NCBI GenBank assembly: GCA_026075535.2 | Contig: AP026547.1 | Span: 7,316,001 to 7,380,000 of the forward strand | Reading direction: 5' to 3' | DNA length: 64,000 bases | Origin: Tricholoma matsutake | Taxonomy: Eukaryota > Basidiomycota > Agaricomycetes > Agaricales > Tricholomataceae | In this document: piece by piece, positions 1-10,199 of the stretch | Layout of the letters: the number at the start of each line of letters is the position of its first letter | How positions within the stretch are numbered: position 1 is the stretch's first letter | Translations under genes and position numbers: made by a program | The notes under the pieces: generated by a model | What the model was told of the DNA's origin: nothing | What the model saw: only the letters and a program-made list of their open reading frames with translations | The model's database searches: none

Positions 1-2647
1 GACTGCAATGCACCCTCAACCTTCCAAAAGTTGATGAACTCTATATTCTGAGATTACATCAGAATCTTTGTCCACGCCTACCTGGACGATATCTTTGTGT
101 TCAGTGACACGATTGGAGAACACCAGGAAGCATCTGGAGCTCATGTTTAACAGACTATGCGAGCATTCTCTGTACCTCTGTGCAGAGAAATGTGAACTCT
201 ACACTGAAAAGGTAGAGTGTCTCAGTCTTTTTTTTTTATGTCCAGCATTTTCTGGGACTTGTGCAGTATCTGGCACATTTCCTGCCAGATATCAGTGCTT
301 TCACTAGTCCACTTTCAGTGATGACTAGGAATGGTCAAGCCTTTTTATGGTGACCATTGCATGATCATTGCTTCCAGATGATTAAACACATCTGTTGCAT
401 GATGCCTGTGCTGAAGCCAATCGACCCAGATTCACCTGAGCCTATATGGGTGATCTGTGACGCCTCAGTCTTTGGGACTGGAGCAATGTATGGTCAGGGA
501 CCTGAATGGCAAACTTGCTGCCCTGCTGGGTTCCTGTCCAAGAAATTCTCAGACACTCAAAGGAACTACCATACCTTTGAGCATGAAACAATTGCCATAC
601 TTGAGGCACTCCTCAAGTGGGAAGACAAACTGATCGGTAGACACATTCTTGTCATCACTGATCACCAGGCGCTTGAGTTCTTCCAAACTCAATGCTGACT
701 GTCTGCTAGGCAAACGTGATGGATGGAGTATCTGTCATGTTTCGACTTTGACATTCGTTATGTCAAAGGCAAATTGAACAAAGTAGTGGACACTCTGTCC
801 TGCTACTACCAATTTGACTCTTGGGACAATGCTCCATTAGTCCAACACTACGTCTCGATCCCAACCACAAGGATCTCCCATGGGATCAACATCTTGAAAT
901 CAAAAATTGAGTAATTGAAACTCATTCTGCTGCTTCCCAGCAGAAATGAGTTAGTGAACAACTCAAAGCTCTTCAAGAACGAGTTGAAGAGCGTGAGGCA
1001 GCTGCAGCCATAATGACTGCGAATGCGGAAGATGCGACCACACTTTCTTCAAAGGCCAACCAATTGCAGGATGATCTGTCAATTTATGCCTCTCAGGCTA
1101 AGGGGCCTTACCTGCACACTCACATGTCAGAGTTAGACCCTCTGAATGACGATGTCCAAAATGGATACGTCAACGACAAACATTTCAAGAAGGTTCTTGA
1201 AAATCCAAAGGACCACCCGGACTTCCAGACCTGGGACGGTTTTATTTGGAGGAAGAACAGAGGGGATGAAGAGGTCCTTTGCGTCCCCACCTCTACTTCC
1301 AAGGGTACAACCTTACATGGTCATATCATAGAACAAGCCCACACCTTAGTGGGGCACTTCAGTCCTCTGAAGACATCAGAATACATCTGACGTTGGTATT
1401 GGTGGCCTCAACTTCAATACAAAGTCGAGAAATACTGTAATTCATGCGAACATTGCGTCTGCTCAAAGGGGGAATACCGCTCCCCTCGAGGCAAGCTGCA
1501 CTCATTACTGACACCCATGAGACCATGGGAGTCAATTGGAATGGATTTCATTGGACCCTTCCCAGAGTCTGAAGGATTTGACTACCTTTGGGTAATCATC
1601 TGTCATCTGTCTTCAATGGTTCACCTAATCCCGGTGAACACAACAACGACTGCATCACAACTATCTCCCATCTTCGTGAAGGAGATTGTCCATTTGCATG
1701 GACTACCTGGCTCGATCATTTGCAATTGAGACTCTAAATTCACATCCAAATGGTGGCATGAAATCCACTGTATCTTGGACATCAAATTACTTATGTCCAC
1801 TTCATTCCACCCTCAGACGGATGGAATAATGGAATGTGCAAATCGTTCGATTGCTCAGATTCTCTGAGTGTTCATTGCGTCCAGTCAAAAAGATTGGGTA
1901 AAGTTCCTCTCTCTCATAGAGTTTGCCATAAACTCTACGATTAACAGAGCAATGGGGATGGCCCCATTTGAAATCAACTATGGATTCTTGCCTCGTATGA
2001 TGCAAGAACTTCCTTCTACAGAACACATTCCTCCTGGAGTGTGTACTTTCACAATGAATGCACTGCAAAACATGGCCACGGCCCATGATAGTATCATCGC
2101 TGAAAGAGTCTTTCAATAACACTATGCAAACAAGCATCAGCGCAAGGAGCCCGATGTCAAACAAGGAGACCTTGTTTACCTCTCCACAAAGAACCTTGCA
2201 TTACCAAAAGGACATGCAAGTAAATTGCTACCTAAATTTGTAGGACCCTGCAAGGTCCTACAAGCTTTCCCAGAGAAATCCAACTATGTGTTGGATCTTC
2301 CTACAGAACTGAAACGCCGGTGTATACACCAGCGTTTCCATGTGAGCCTACTAAGGCCTCACCATCCTAACGATGATGTGTTGTTTCCCAACAGGCATTA
2401 TCCTGATGCATATGACTTTGGTGCCCCAGATGACACTGAATGGTACGTCGAAGAGATCACAGCACACAAGTGGTGTGGCTGTGCCATCCAGTTTGAAGTT
2501 AAGTGGAGTCTGGGAGACACCACTTGGGAACCTTTAGAGAACTGCAACGATCTTGCAGCCCTGGATGCTTATCTGGCACTGATGGGTGCCAGAGACTGGC
2601 AAGAATTGCCCAAACGCACAGGAACTCCTGCGCATCGATGTACCTAA
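1..2647 (+). pseudogene. pol: Ty3/gypsy pol remnant (RT, RNase H, integrase, chromodomain)
   Basis: The opening bases encode the RT segment NAPSTFQKLMNSIF and then the catalytic YLDD motif (79-90). RNase H follows at 357-914 (VICDAS, ITDHQALEFF). The integrase HHCC finger spans about 1339-1460 and the integrase core about 1510-2120, including MDFIGPFPES, a DSKFTS segment and HPQTDGIMECANR. A chromodomain-like segment ends the polyprotein at about 2440-2590 (KWSLGDTTWEPLENC). Known role of the family: copy the element RNA into DNA and integrate it, the chromodomain helping to choose chromatin. The frame is broken by stops near 690, 1390, 1728, 1867 and 2118 and by frameshifts, so no functional polyprotein is possible. 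Confidence 0.85.
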
Positions 2648-2756
2648 TGACTTGGAAATTTCCAAGTCACATTGGGGGTGTAACAGATTTCACACTCCGC
2701 AACTTTACATCATGCGGAGTTTCAATTATTTTTTCTTCATCGCTTGGTACACTACC

Positions 2757-5116
2757 ATGGCAAGCTTTCCTCCAGACAAAGACGACCCCATGGGGGATGA
2801 ACAAATCGACAAACCTAGCCAGACACATGAGACGGCCCTAGTGGCTGGTCTCAAAGGGGGAAGGAGAAGCAGAGAGAGCTTGAGCCCACTGGCTCGAGCA
2901 GCAACACTCAACCCCATCACTCGCCAAGCCCTGGCAAGATCGAAGAAGCCATCAGCGCTAGCAGACGTTCTGCTAGAGAAGAACAAAACTGGCAAGCTGG
3001 TGTGGGCACCAGCTCTTCTGCCACCAGAAATTGGAGGATTGATGGTGAAGGCATTGTCCTTCACCAAGGCACTTGTGACACTTGCAAGAGCTACACTTTA
3101 CATGTGTACACCCACATGTATGACCATGATGATGAATATTTTGATGCAAGAGATCATCGAGATTTGGGTATTAACTCTGGTGCTCTTGCCAGAGCTGAAC
3201 ATGTTTATAATGAATATGAAAAAGATATTGCTGCCCTCCAGGAGACCATCTGGAACCTGGACGATGAGAATGAGCACCTGCACGAGCAGCTTGATGGACA
3301 TTTGTCCAAACGAGCTCATACTCGTGAACCCTCTCCTCACCCCGAGAGGCCCCAGGGTACTTTGTATGCCGGTGCAGCCTCTCGGCCTGCACCACCTCCT
3401 GCTCCCCACCCCATCATCCCTGACGAGGACTTCAATATGAATGAGGTCTACCCACCTCTTCCCAACCTTCCAACCCCAAGATATACATTCTCGGGCCCTG
3501 ATGTTCCCAGGACGGCGAACTGGAGACCAGCTCCCAAGCTGCGTGGCCAAGTTCCTATGTCCATTCCTTAGAACACTGAGGAATTTGATAACTGGTCCCA
3601 GATGGCCCACACCTCTGGGAACTACCCAATGTTGGAATGAATGGGTGAGTACATGCGGTTTGTCAATGATACTGCTCTAGGGGCTTGAATGCCCCTGATG
3701 ACCTATGCCCTTGCCCACTGGAGATTACCTGGTTGGCTCCCTGTTCAGATGCAGTCGGCGCGAGGATTATGCTGACTCAACGACCCTACTCACCTGGAGC
3801 AATCCTTGCTCCTGGACTCTGCTGAAACGTGGGCGCAGTTCATGCACTGACACCTGTACCAGTGGCGATCCCACCCTGGTACCCTGATGGACGAACAGAG
3901 GGTCTCCCTCCCACACATCAGGGGACAACTCCTGCTTCATCAACAGATTCCTTCCTGAAGCTAAACTACTTCTCTACCTTCGTACTGCAGAGGTACTAGC
4001 CATGCCGGGACTGTACTGACAGATTCGAGAGCACGAACACCTCCCACTGTCCCCCATGCACCGTCAGCAGCCCATGCCGATCAACACCAATTCAACTTCC
4101 CTCGAGGAGGTTGTATGACACCTTGCTACTATGGGAGTCTTGGACGAGGAAGTCCGAGAAGGTTCTCACTATGCCATCAGCTGGCTTACAGCGATGGCTA
4201 CTGCCAACTCCTCCCATTTGGAAGAGTCTTCTACCACTGCTGATATCGTAAGATGTCTGCAGCAACATTCCAATACCCATTCAGAGGATGCCCCTCTGAT
4301 GTCTGAACCCTGGTGGTGGATTGCTGGGCCTAATGACGTGGCCCTTCGAGAGCCACGAAGAAAAAGAAAAAGAGATTCCACTGCTCCCACCAGGGGCGGA
4401 GCTCCCTCTCATTCAGGGTGACCCCACCCTGAATCAATGACTTTCACTGCCCAGTCCTCCGGATTCTCCACTGGACTATCTGCATCTCTGCATGCGAGCA
4501 CCTCTCACATGGACAACCAACCTCCTGCCCACGCCGGGCCTTCTTACCTGTCTGGCTGGCATCCACCTCCTCCAAAGGTATATCCCCTGGAGAACGATCT
4601 GACCTCAGGATGGTCTGGGTCCCCCCTCATCGTCAAGGCAACTCAAGGCCAGAAGAAGGCCTTGAAGAGAGCAAGGAGAGTCACTGCCAGCATCCCTCCA
4701 AATGGGCACAAGAAGCCCATTAGCAAATTCACTCCAGTCGCATCTACCAAGCTGCAAAAAATTAGAGACCCTGATGACAACGGTGATTCCACCGACTCTG
4801 TCTCTTCATCCGATGATGAAATGTTCACCGTCGACAAGGACTGCTTCCCTCTTGATGAAGGGCAGACGATGGACATGGGACCTCCCCAGAGACACCCATA
4901 TCCCAATTGTCTTCATTGGCATCGAACAACGAAACAACCCTACTTTCCTCCGCGCCCGATTATGATTGCGAAGTACCCGTACCTACCACCCTGGAGGAAG
5001 TTAGATGTATGTTAGTTGATGCCAACCTCCCCAAATCCTCATTGAACCTCGATGAGTCCCACATATCATCGTTGAGTCTCGACGATACCCACATCCCCGA
5101 CAACCCTACTAAATAA
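2757..5116 (+). pseudogene. Extra ORF between gypsy pol and 3' LTR, unknown function
   Basis: I do not recognise this protein. A sense-strand coding trace starts at an ATG at 2757 and ends at a stop at 5116, about 150 bp before the LTR, with frameshifts near 3000, 3600 and 4100. Visible parts are an Arg/Ser-rich N-terminus, an acidic segment with a likely short coiled coil (about 3190-3300, ALQETIWNLDDENEHLHEQL), a Pro-rich linker (3330-3570), a basic RRKRKR cluster like a nuclear localisation signal (about 4350-4375), and a Ser/Asp-rich tail (4700-5110). I saw no signal peptide, transmembrane run or zinc knuckle, so neither env nor a normal gag is supported. It could be a displaced gag, an accessory ORF or captured host sequence. 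Confidence 0.5.
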
Positions 5117-5250
5117 GGTCGTCGCATTTTTTAATAAATGAATGAATTGATTCTTTTCATTGTACCCCGACAATACCCACATACCAGACGATGCTCTCTT
5201 TGAGATCGTCTATTTACTCAAAACATTATGCTTCTCCCCTGGACAAAGCC

Positions 5251-5262
5251 TAAGGGGGAGGG
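5251..5262 (+). other. Polypurine tract of G0
   Basis: A G-rich purine run (TAAGGGGGAGGG) lies directly against the first base of the 3' LTR. In LTR retrotransposons this tract primes plus-strand DNA synthesis. Confidence 0.7.
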
Positions 5263-5461
5263 TGTGGTGACCCGGGGCTTGACCCCACGTTTGTATATAT
5301 TATATTTCTTTGCTATTGACCTGGCTGGCCCCTATAAAGGGACCAGCCTTCTATTTACATAATCTCTCTCTTTATTACCACCTCAAGTACACACGATAAA
5401 TATATGTTATTTGTGTTTAGCTCCTGTGTGATATTAAGGGACCCCCCTACGACTCACTACA
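5263..5461 (+). repeat. 3' LTR of G0 (199 bp)
   Basis: The block begins TGTGGTGACCC right after the polypurine tract and ends ACTCACTACA, giving the usual TG...CA borders. A TATA box (TATAAAG, 5333-5339) sits in the middle, as expected for the U3 promoter. The right border is confirmed by the abrupt start of copia gag coding sequence at 5462. No second copy is present in the window for comparison. Confidence 0.7.
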
Positions 5462-6222
5462 GAAGGTGTGGCTTTGGTCACAAGGCCTTTGGCAGATCAC
5501 CTCAGGTTCTGAGCCTAAGCCACCTCCAGCACCACCCCTTATGGCAATGAATGCTACTGTTGTAGCAGAGGCAACTACCAAGCTTCAGTCCAGGGTGAAC
5601 AAGGATGACCAGGCAACTGGAAGTCTAGTTCTCCACCTCACACTGTCCATCTGGGTACACACCAATGGAAAGGACAATGCAAGAGAGGTCTGGGACTTTG
5701 TTCAGACCAAGTACAATGTAGATGGACCCTTACAGGTCTTCATGGACTTTAGGTCTGCAATTTCTATTAAAATCCCAGCTGCAAATCCTGTGCCAGAAAT
5801 TGCCAAGATGGCAGTAAATTCCAGTGCCTCATGGCCACTTCTGTCACCATCCCCTAACTCATACAGGTGATGATCCTACTTGCTGCAATGCCATGCAAGC
5901 TTGATTCCCTGTCTGCAACAGTCCTTAACATGACCATTACCTCCAGCTTGACATTTAAACACATCAAGGATTCTATCATGCCCAAAGCCTCATGGCAAAC
6001 AGTGGTTTCAAAGCCTAGCACCCCTAACCAGGCCAATAAGCTTTCTGCAGTAAAACACAAGGGTGCCAACCCAAAGTGGCAGCCCAAACAACAATACAGA
6101 ATCCTCCTGCTCCTGCTGATGCTGTGGAGGTAACAAGGTGAAGGGCAGGCAGCAGCAAAAAGAGCAGCACCAGAAGTCCCACCTTGCCTCTCATGCAGTT
6201 ACCACCATAAATGGTAACAGTG
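5462..6222 (+). pseudogene. gag: Copia gag (UBN2-like) remnant
   Basis: The translation shows the copia-type gag (UBN2) pattern: a stretch containing VREVWDFVQTKY-like residues (here AREVWDFVQTKYNVDG, about 5670-5730), followed by a hydrophobic segment and KLDSLSATVLNMTITSSLTF at about 5885-5960. Family members form the virus-like particle that packages element RNA. The frame is broken near 5870 and the C-terminal part is cut by the hAT-like insertion at about 6223. No zinc knuckle can be seen in the surviving part. Confidence 0.7.
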
Positions 6223-7766
6223 CAATGCTTGAATGTCTGATTGGTTGGAACAAAAAAACAACTGCAACCCAGCTGAACCCAACCAATTGCAACTGGACCA
6301 TTGGTTGCAGTTGCTCACTTTCATGGATGGTTGGGTTGCCAGTTGCCTTACTTCAAAAGTATTTAAAGATTGTTATAAAACCAGTTGCAATCAGTTGCAA
6401 CTGGTTTTTTATGGTATGTATAATATCCTACATAGGTAGTTTATATAGAAGAAATAAGAACTAATAAATGTACTAAATATTAGTATTTATACTATATTTC
6501 TGTGCAGTGGGACAAGCCCAGAGAAAAAACAGTTGTTTGGTGAGTGCTTATATACCCTATGGCCATGCACAGACCATGTGGTCACATTTGTTCACCCAAA
6601 AACAAATGTGGCACCTTCCCAGATGACTTCCCACAACCATGACAACAACACCAACAACACCATTTCCACAAAAATGACCACAACAACCAAATGAACACAA
6701 AGTAGATGGCCCAAATGACAAACAAGAGTCATTTGGGCCCTATGGTACATTGTTTTATAGTTGATTCCTTTCTTTCACTAACTAACTAACTAACTAAAAA
6801 GTTTTTTCTTCTTTTTTAGGTACTTTTCATTTTGATAACAAAATTGCCCAACCACCAAAATTGCCCAACCACCAAATGATGCCTTTGCCACTGCTGTGAG
6901 CCACTGCTCACAGGGCACCATTGAGCTGCTTCTGGACCATAACAACCACACCCGACACCACCACTGCAAGCCTCTGCTTGCAGGGCAGCAATGGGTGCCA
7001 CATCACACGGCGCCACCACCCCACCCATGAGCCACTGCTTGTGGGGTGAGATGGAGGTGCTGACAATGATGGAGGCCACCAACTGGAGGACAACAATGTG
7101 ACAAGCAATGGCAGGGACAACAAATGGTGGGGACAACAAATGGTGGGGACAACAAATGGTGGGGATGACAAATGGCGGGGATGACAAATGGTGGGGATGA
7201 CAAATGGTGGGGACAACAAATGGTGGGGATGAATAACAGTGAGGATGACAAACAGTGGGGGTGACAAGTGGCTGGGGACAACAGTGACAATGACAATGAC
7301 AATACTGTGACAACAGGGGACATCAAGACCATGGACAACAACAATGACAACAATGACAACAGGGGACAGTGACAGTGACAATGACGGGGACAGCAGCAGC
7401 ACAACAACAACAACAACAACTGCATGGCCACACAATGCCCCACCCTCACTACAAACATGAGATGGTGGGGCTTTTTTTTTCTTGCCAACTTTTTTTATCC
7501 ACTTCTTTTAGCAGTACTCCACTGCTGTGAGCAACTGCTCACAGGGTGTACATGTATTTAATTTAATTTAGTATCTATAATATAATTTAATTAGACATGA
7601 AAAAACCAGGAAGAACCAGGAAGAACCAGTTTTCTCCAGGCAACCAAACTGACTAGGACTGGTCCTAGTTGGTTCAGTTGCAGTCCTTCAAGTTTGGGTG
7701 TTGGTTTGGACCAGTCACCTCACTTGTAGGTTAAAAAACTGGACCAAACTGGACCTTAAAACACTA
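6223..7766. mobile_element. Non-autonomous hAT-like element in copia gag
   Basis: This 1.5-kb block without coding potential splits the copia gag. Its right end, read inward on the minus strand, is TAGTGTTTTAAGGTCCAG, matching the end of the MITE at 56066-56653. The left end (TGCTTGAATGTCTG) is a decayed inverted match. Both ends are dense in CCAGTT/AACTGG motifs (6238-6400 and 7600-7760), like hAT subterminal repeats. No clean 8-bp duplication survives (GTGCAATG near 6220 against GTGCCATC at 7767). The centre holds hairpin motifs and a 16-bp minisatellite. Borders are accurate only to about 10 bp. Confidence 0.55.
7114..7262. repeat. 16-bp minisatellite
   Basis: About nine tandem copies of a 16-bp unit, GGGGACAACAAATGGT with GATGAC and CAGT variants. 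Antisense frames across it give Pro/His/Cys-rich repeats that are only translations of the satellite. Confidence 0.8.
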
Positions 7767-9775
7767 GTGCCATCATACCACCCATGCCACTTGAATAGTG
7801 CATGAGAATGTCTATGCTCCAAGAGTGTATTTCCACTCCTACAGTAGACCCTCATTGCTGCCCACCTACACAGGCATATACAGGCACACCATCTACTTCT
7901 ACATTGGTATATGAGGAATACCAACATGCTCAAGAAACTTTGACACATATGGACTTCCTGAGGACCACTCAAAATCTGCAACCCCTCAAGGAGATGAGAG
8001 AAGGCAAGAGGAGGAGGATCAAACTGGAAAAACTGGAGATCAAGGATGATGACAAAGTCTCCCTTGGATTGGAACTGGTGATCTCAGATGAAGAGATCTG
8101 GAATGAGGGTGATGCTATGCTTGTCAATGGGCCTCTGGCATTGGAAACAGGTGGATACAATGATGGATCAGTCCTATTTCCTCTCATACATACAAAGATT
8201 AATGTCTAAATACCAGCAAACTTTTTGGTTGAAAGGTTACTGCTCCTAAATGTATTTAAGGACTATTGTCTGATCAGAGTAGGATTGGACTTGGTATATA
8301 TTAATCAATGTATTATGTGTGTGTGTGTGAGAAATGCAGGAAGGGTGCAGACTGGATCTTAGATTATTCAGGCACCTCAAAGCACTTCACTGGTGAAATA
8401 AAAGATTTTGCCTTCTATGAACCACTTCTGAGAGAGGATTCAAACCTAGTGATTGCCACAACAGGTACTACTCACATATTAGGTAAAGGAGGGACCAAGT
8501 CATAGTAAACGGAAAGACAGAGTCACATGAAACATGTTCATACCCCATTTATTACATCCCAGATTGTAGTGGTCAACTACTATCAATGGGGAGTCTTTTT
8601 ATGACAAAGAGAACCCAATATTGAGGATGGCGCCAATTTATAAAGGCAACACCATCTACTGGGCTCGGATGCACTAGAATTAATGTTGTGACTATACATG
8701 TTGCTGACTATCAGACTTGGCATAGGTGACTTAGACACCCATCCAAATACTAAAGCAACTGCCAAATTGCACCATAAAATTCCCAAGGAATATAACAATT
8801 CCCAGGGACAAGTTTATCTGTCTGGGGTGCACAGAAGGGAAGATGATGTCAAAGTCATTTTCTGAGTCAAATTCTCATGCAATTAAAACCTTTGAGTTAA
8901 TACATTCTGATCTTAAGGAACTCCTGGTACACTTGTACTACCGTTACAAATACTTCATTGTATTTCTGGATGACAAAATGTCATGCATCTTCATGCAGTG
9001 CCTAAGAAAAAAGTCCAATGCTGCTGAGTCAATCAGACAGTTTGAGGCAATGGCACACATTCAGCACAGTGCTACAATCAAGTGCTGGCATGTAAATCCA
9101 GGGGGAGTTAAAAGATTGTGAGCTACAAAAATGCATAAGGATTTAGGTATCAGATTGGAAATGTCAGCACCCCATGTTCACCAACAGAATGGTCACATGG
9201 AACACACAATAAGGACAATAATGGAAAAGGTGCAGACATTGTGCTTTACCACTTGTCTCCCATAATCATGGTGGTAATTTTGTGTCAAGTATGCTATATC
9301 CTTGTACAACCAAACCCCAATAAAGTGCCTGAAATGGCAGACTCCTATTGAGGACCTTACAGAGGTTAAACCAGATCTATCTGATCTAAAGGTTTTTGGT
9401 TGTGGTGCATGTGTCTATTTACCAAAAGAAAAATGTCAAAACAAATTGATTCCAAGATTGGAGTTAATGATGTATATTGGTCTGCATGATAATTATTAGG
9501 TGTATTGTTTTATGCAGCTAAACAGCAGAGTTTTCATTGGTGTTGTGGCACTATTTGATGAAACATTATTTTCACATTGCACAGGAGCTAAAACTTCTGC
9601 CAAGACTGATCTTGGTGACTTCCTACCAGAGGAACCAGAAGATCACAACCACTCTAATGGAACAGATGGCGATGACTCTACACTGCCTAAAAATCTGCCC
9701 CTTCCTCCATAATTATCCGACAATGATAAATTTGATGTACCAAGTGAGCCAAAAGTGCATGAAGATGCTGCTGAT
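7767..9775 (+). pseudogene. pol: Copia protease and integrase remnant
   Basis: After an acidic linker (7802-8209), the aspartic protease site appears at about 8350-8390 as DWILDYSGTSKHF, with an extra Tyr inserted in the usual D-S/T-G. Next come the GAG-pre-integrase region (about 8700-8800, decayed), the integrase core (8880-9270, with HSDLKE and SAPHVHQQNGHMEHTIR) and the integrase C-terminal region (9302-9712, DLKVFGCGACVYLPKEK and FIGVVALFDETLF). Stops and frameshifts are frequent. The reading is cut at 9775 by G1 copy A and continues at 15725. Confidence 0.8.
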
Positions 9776-10187
9776 TGTTAGGGCGACACCCACTATCTGC
9801 TAGCTAAGACCGTGTGGGTTCTCTCTACAAGAAGGGGGCAGGATCCGTGTGCATGATGGGGGAACTGATGGTTTTGATGTGAGGGGTTATTAATAGGTGA
9901 GTTTGTTGAGATAGGCCATTCACACCACAAGCATAGGTGGAATACCTAAGAGAACACAACTGGGGTCCCCTAGGCATATATTTAGGGTTTATATACTATG
10001 TTACATATATTGTACTTTGTTGTTACTGACGCACTCATACATGTGTGTACATATTGATGCATGTGAAATAAAATTCTCACACTATCAAAGTGTAGCGTAA
10101 TTTAGCATAATTTGGCGTAATGTAGCGTAATTCAACATAATAAAATAGAAATGAAATTTTGTTAGGTAATGGGGTGATTTCCTAACA
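9776..10187 (-). repeat. 3' LTR of G1 copy A (412 bp)
   Basis: TGTTAGG...CCTAACA borders, about the same as 15313-15724. The U3 region includes five tandem decamers (10091-10140, consensus TGTAGCGTAA). A polypurine tract (AAAAGGGGGGTAA on the minus strand) adjoins it at about 10188-10200. Confidence 0.95.
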
Positions 10188-10199
10188 TTACCCCCCTTT

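Larger units (their letters stand above)
1..5461 (+). mobile_element. Ty3/gypsy element G0, left-truncated by window edge
   Basis: This is the 3' part of a Ty3/gypsy LTR retrotransposon. Reading left to right it shows the end of RT, RNase H, the integrase zinc finger and core, a chromodomain, an extra decayed reading frame, a polypurine tract and the 3' LTR. The 5' LTR, gag and protease lie outside the window. Sequence immediately after the LTR (from 5462) is copia gag, so G0 probably inserted into the copia element; the TSD cannot be tested because the left end is missing. Many stops and frameshifts make it inactive. Confidence in the class is high and in the exact limits moderate. Confidence 0.85.

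Noticed and set aside
2757..5116. Interpretation of the extra gypsy ORF as an envelope gene
   Set aside because: No signal peptide, transmembrane segment or furin-type site is visible; it has basic and acidic low-complexity parts instead.
7114..7262. Regularly spaced repeats resembling a CRISPR array
   Set aside because: The units are directly contiguous 16-mers without unique spacers, in a eukaryotic genome.
6816..7488. Three overlapping minus-strand frames of 161-175 residues, rich in Cys, Pro and His
   Set aside because: They are translations of the 16-bp minisatellite and low-complexity sequence; all three frames stay open because the repeat has no stops.
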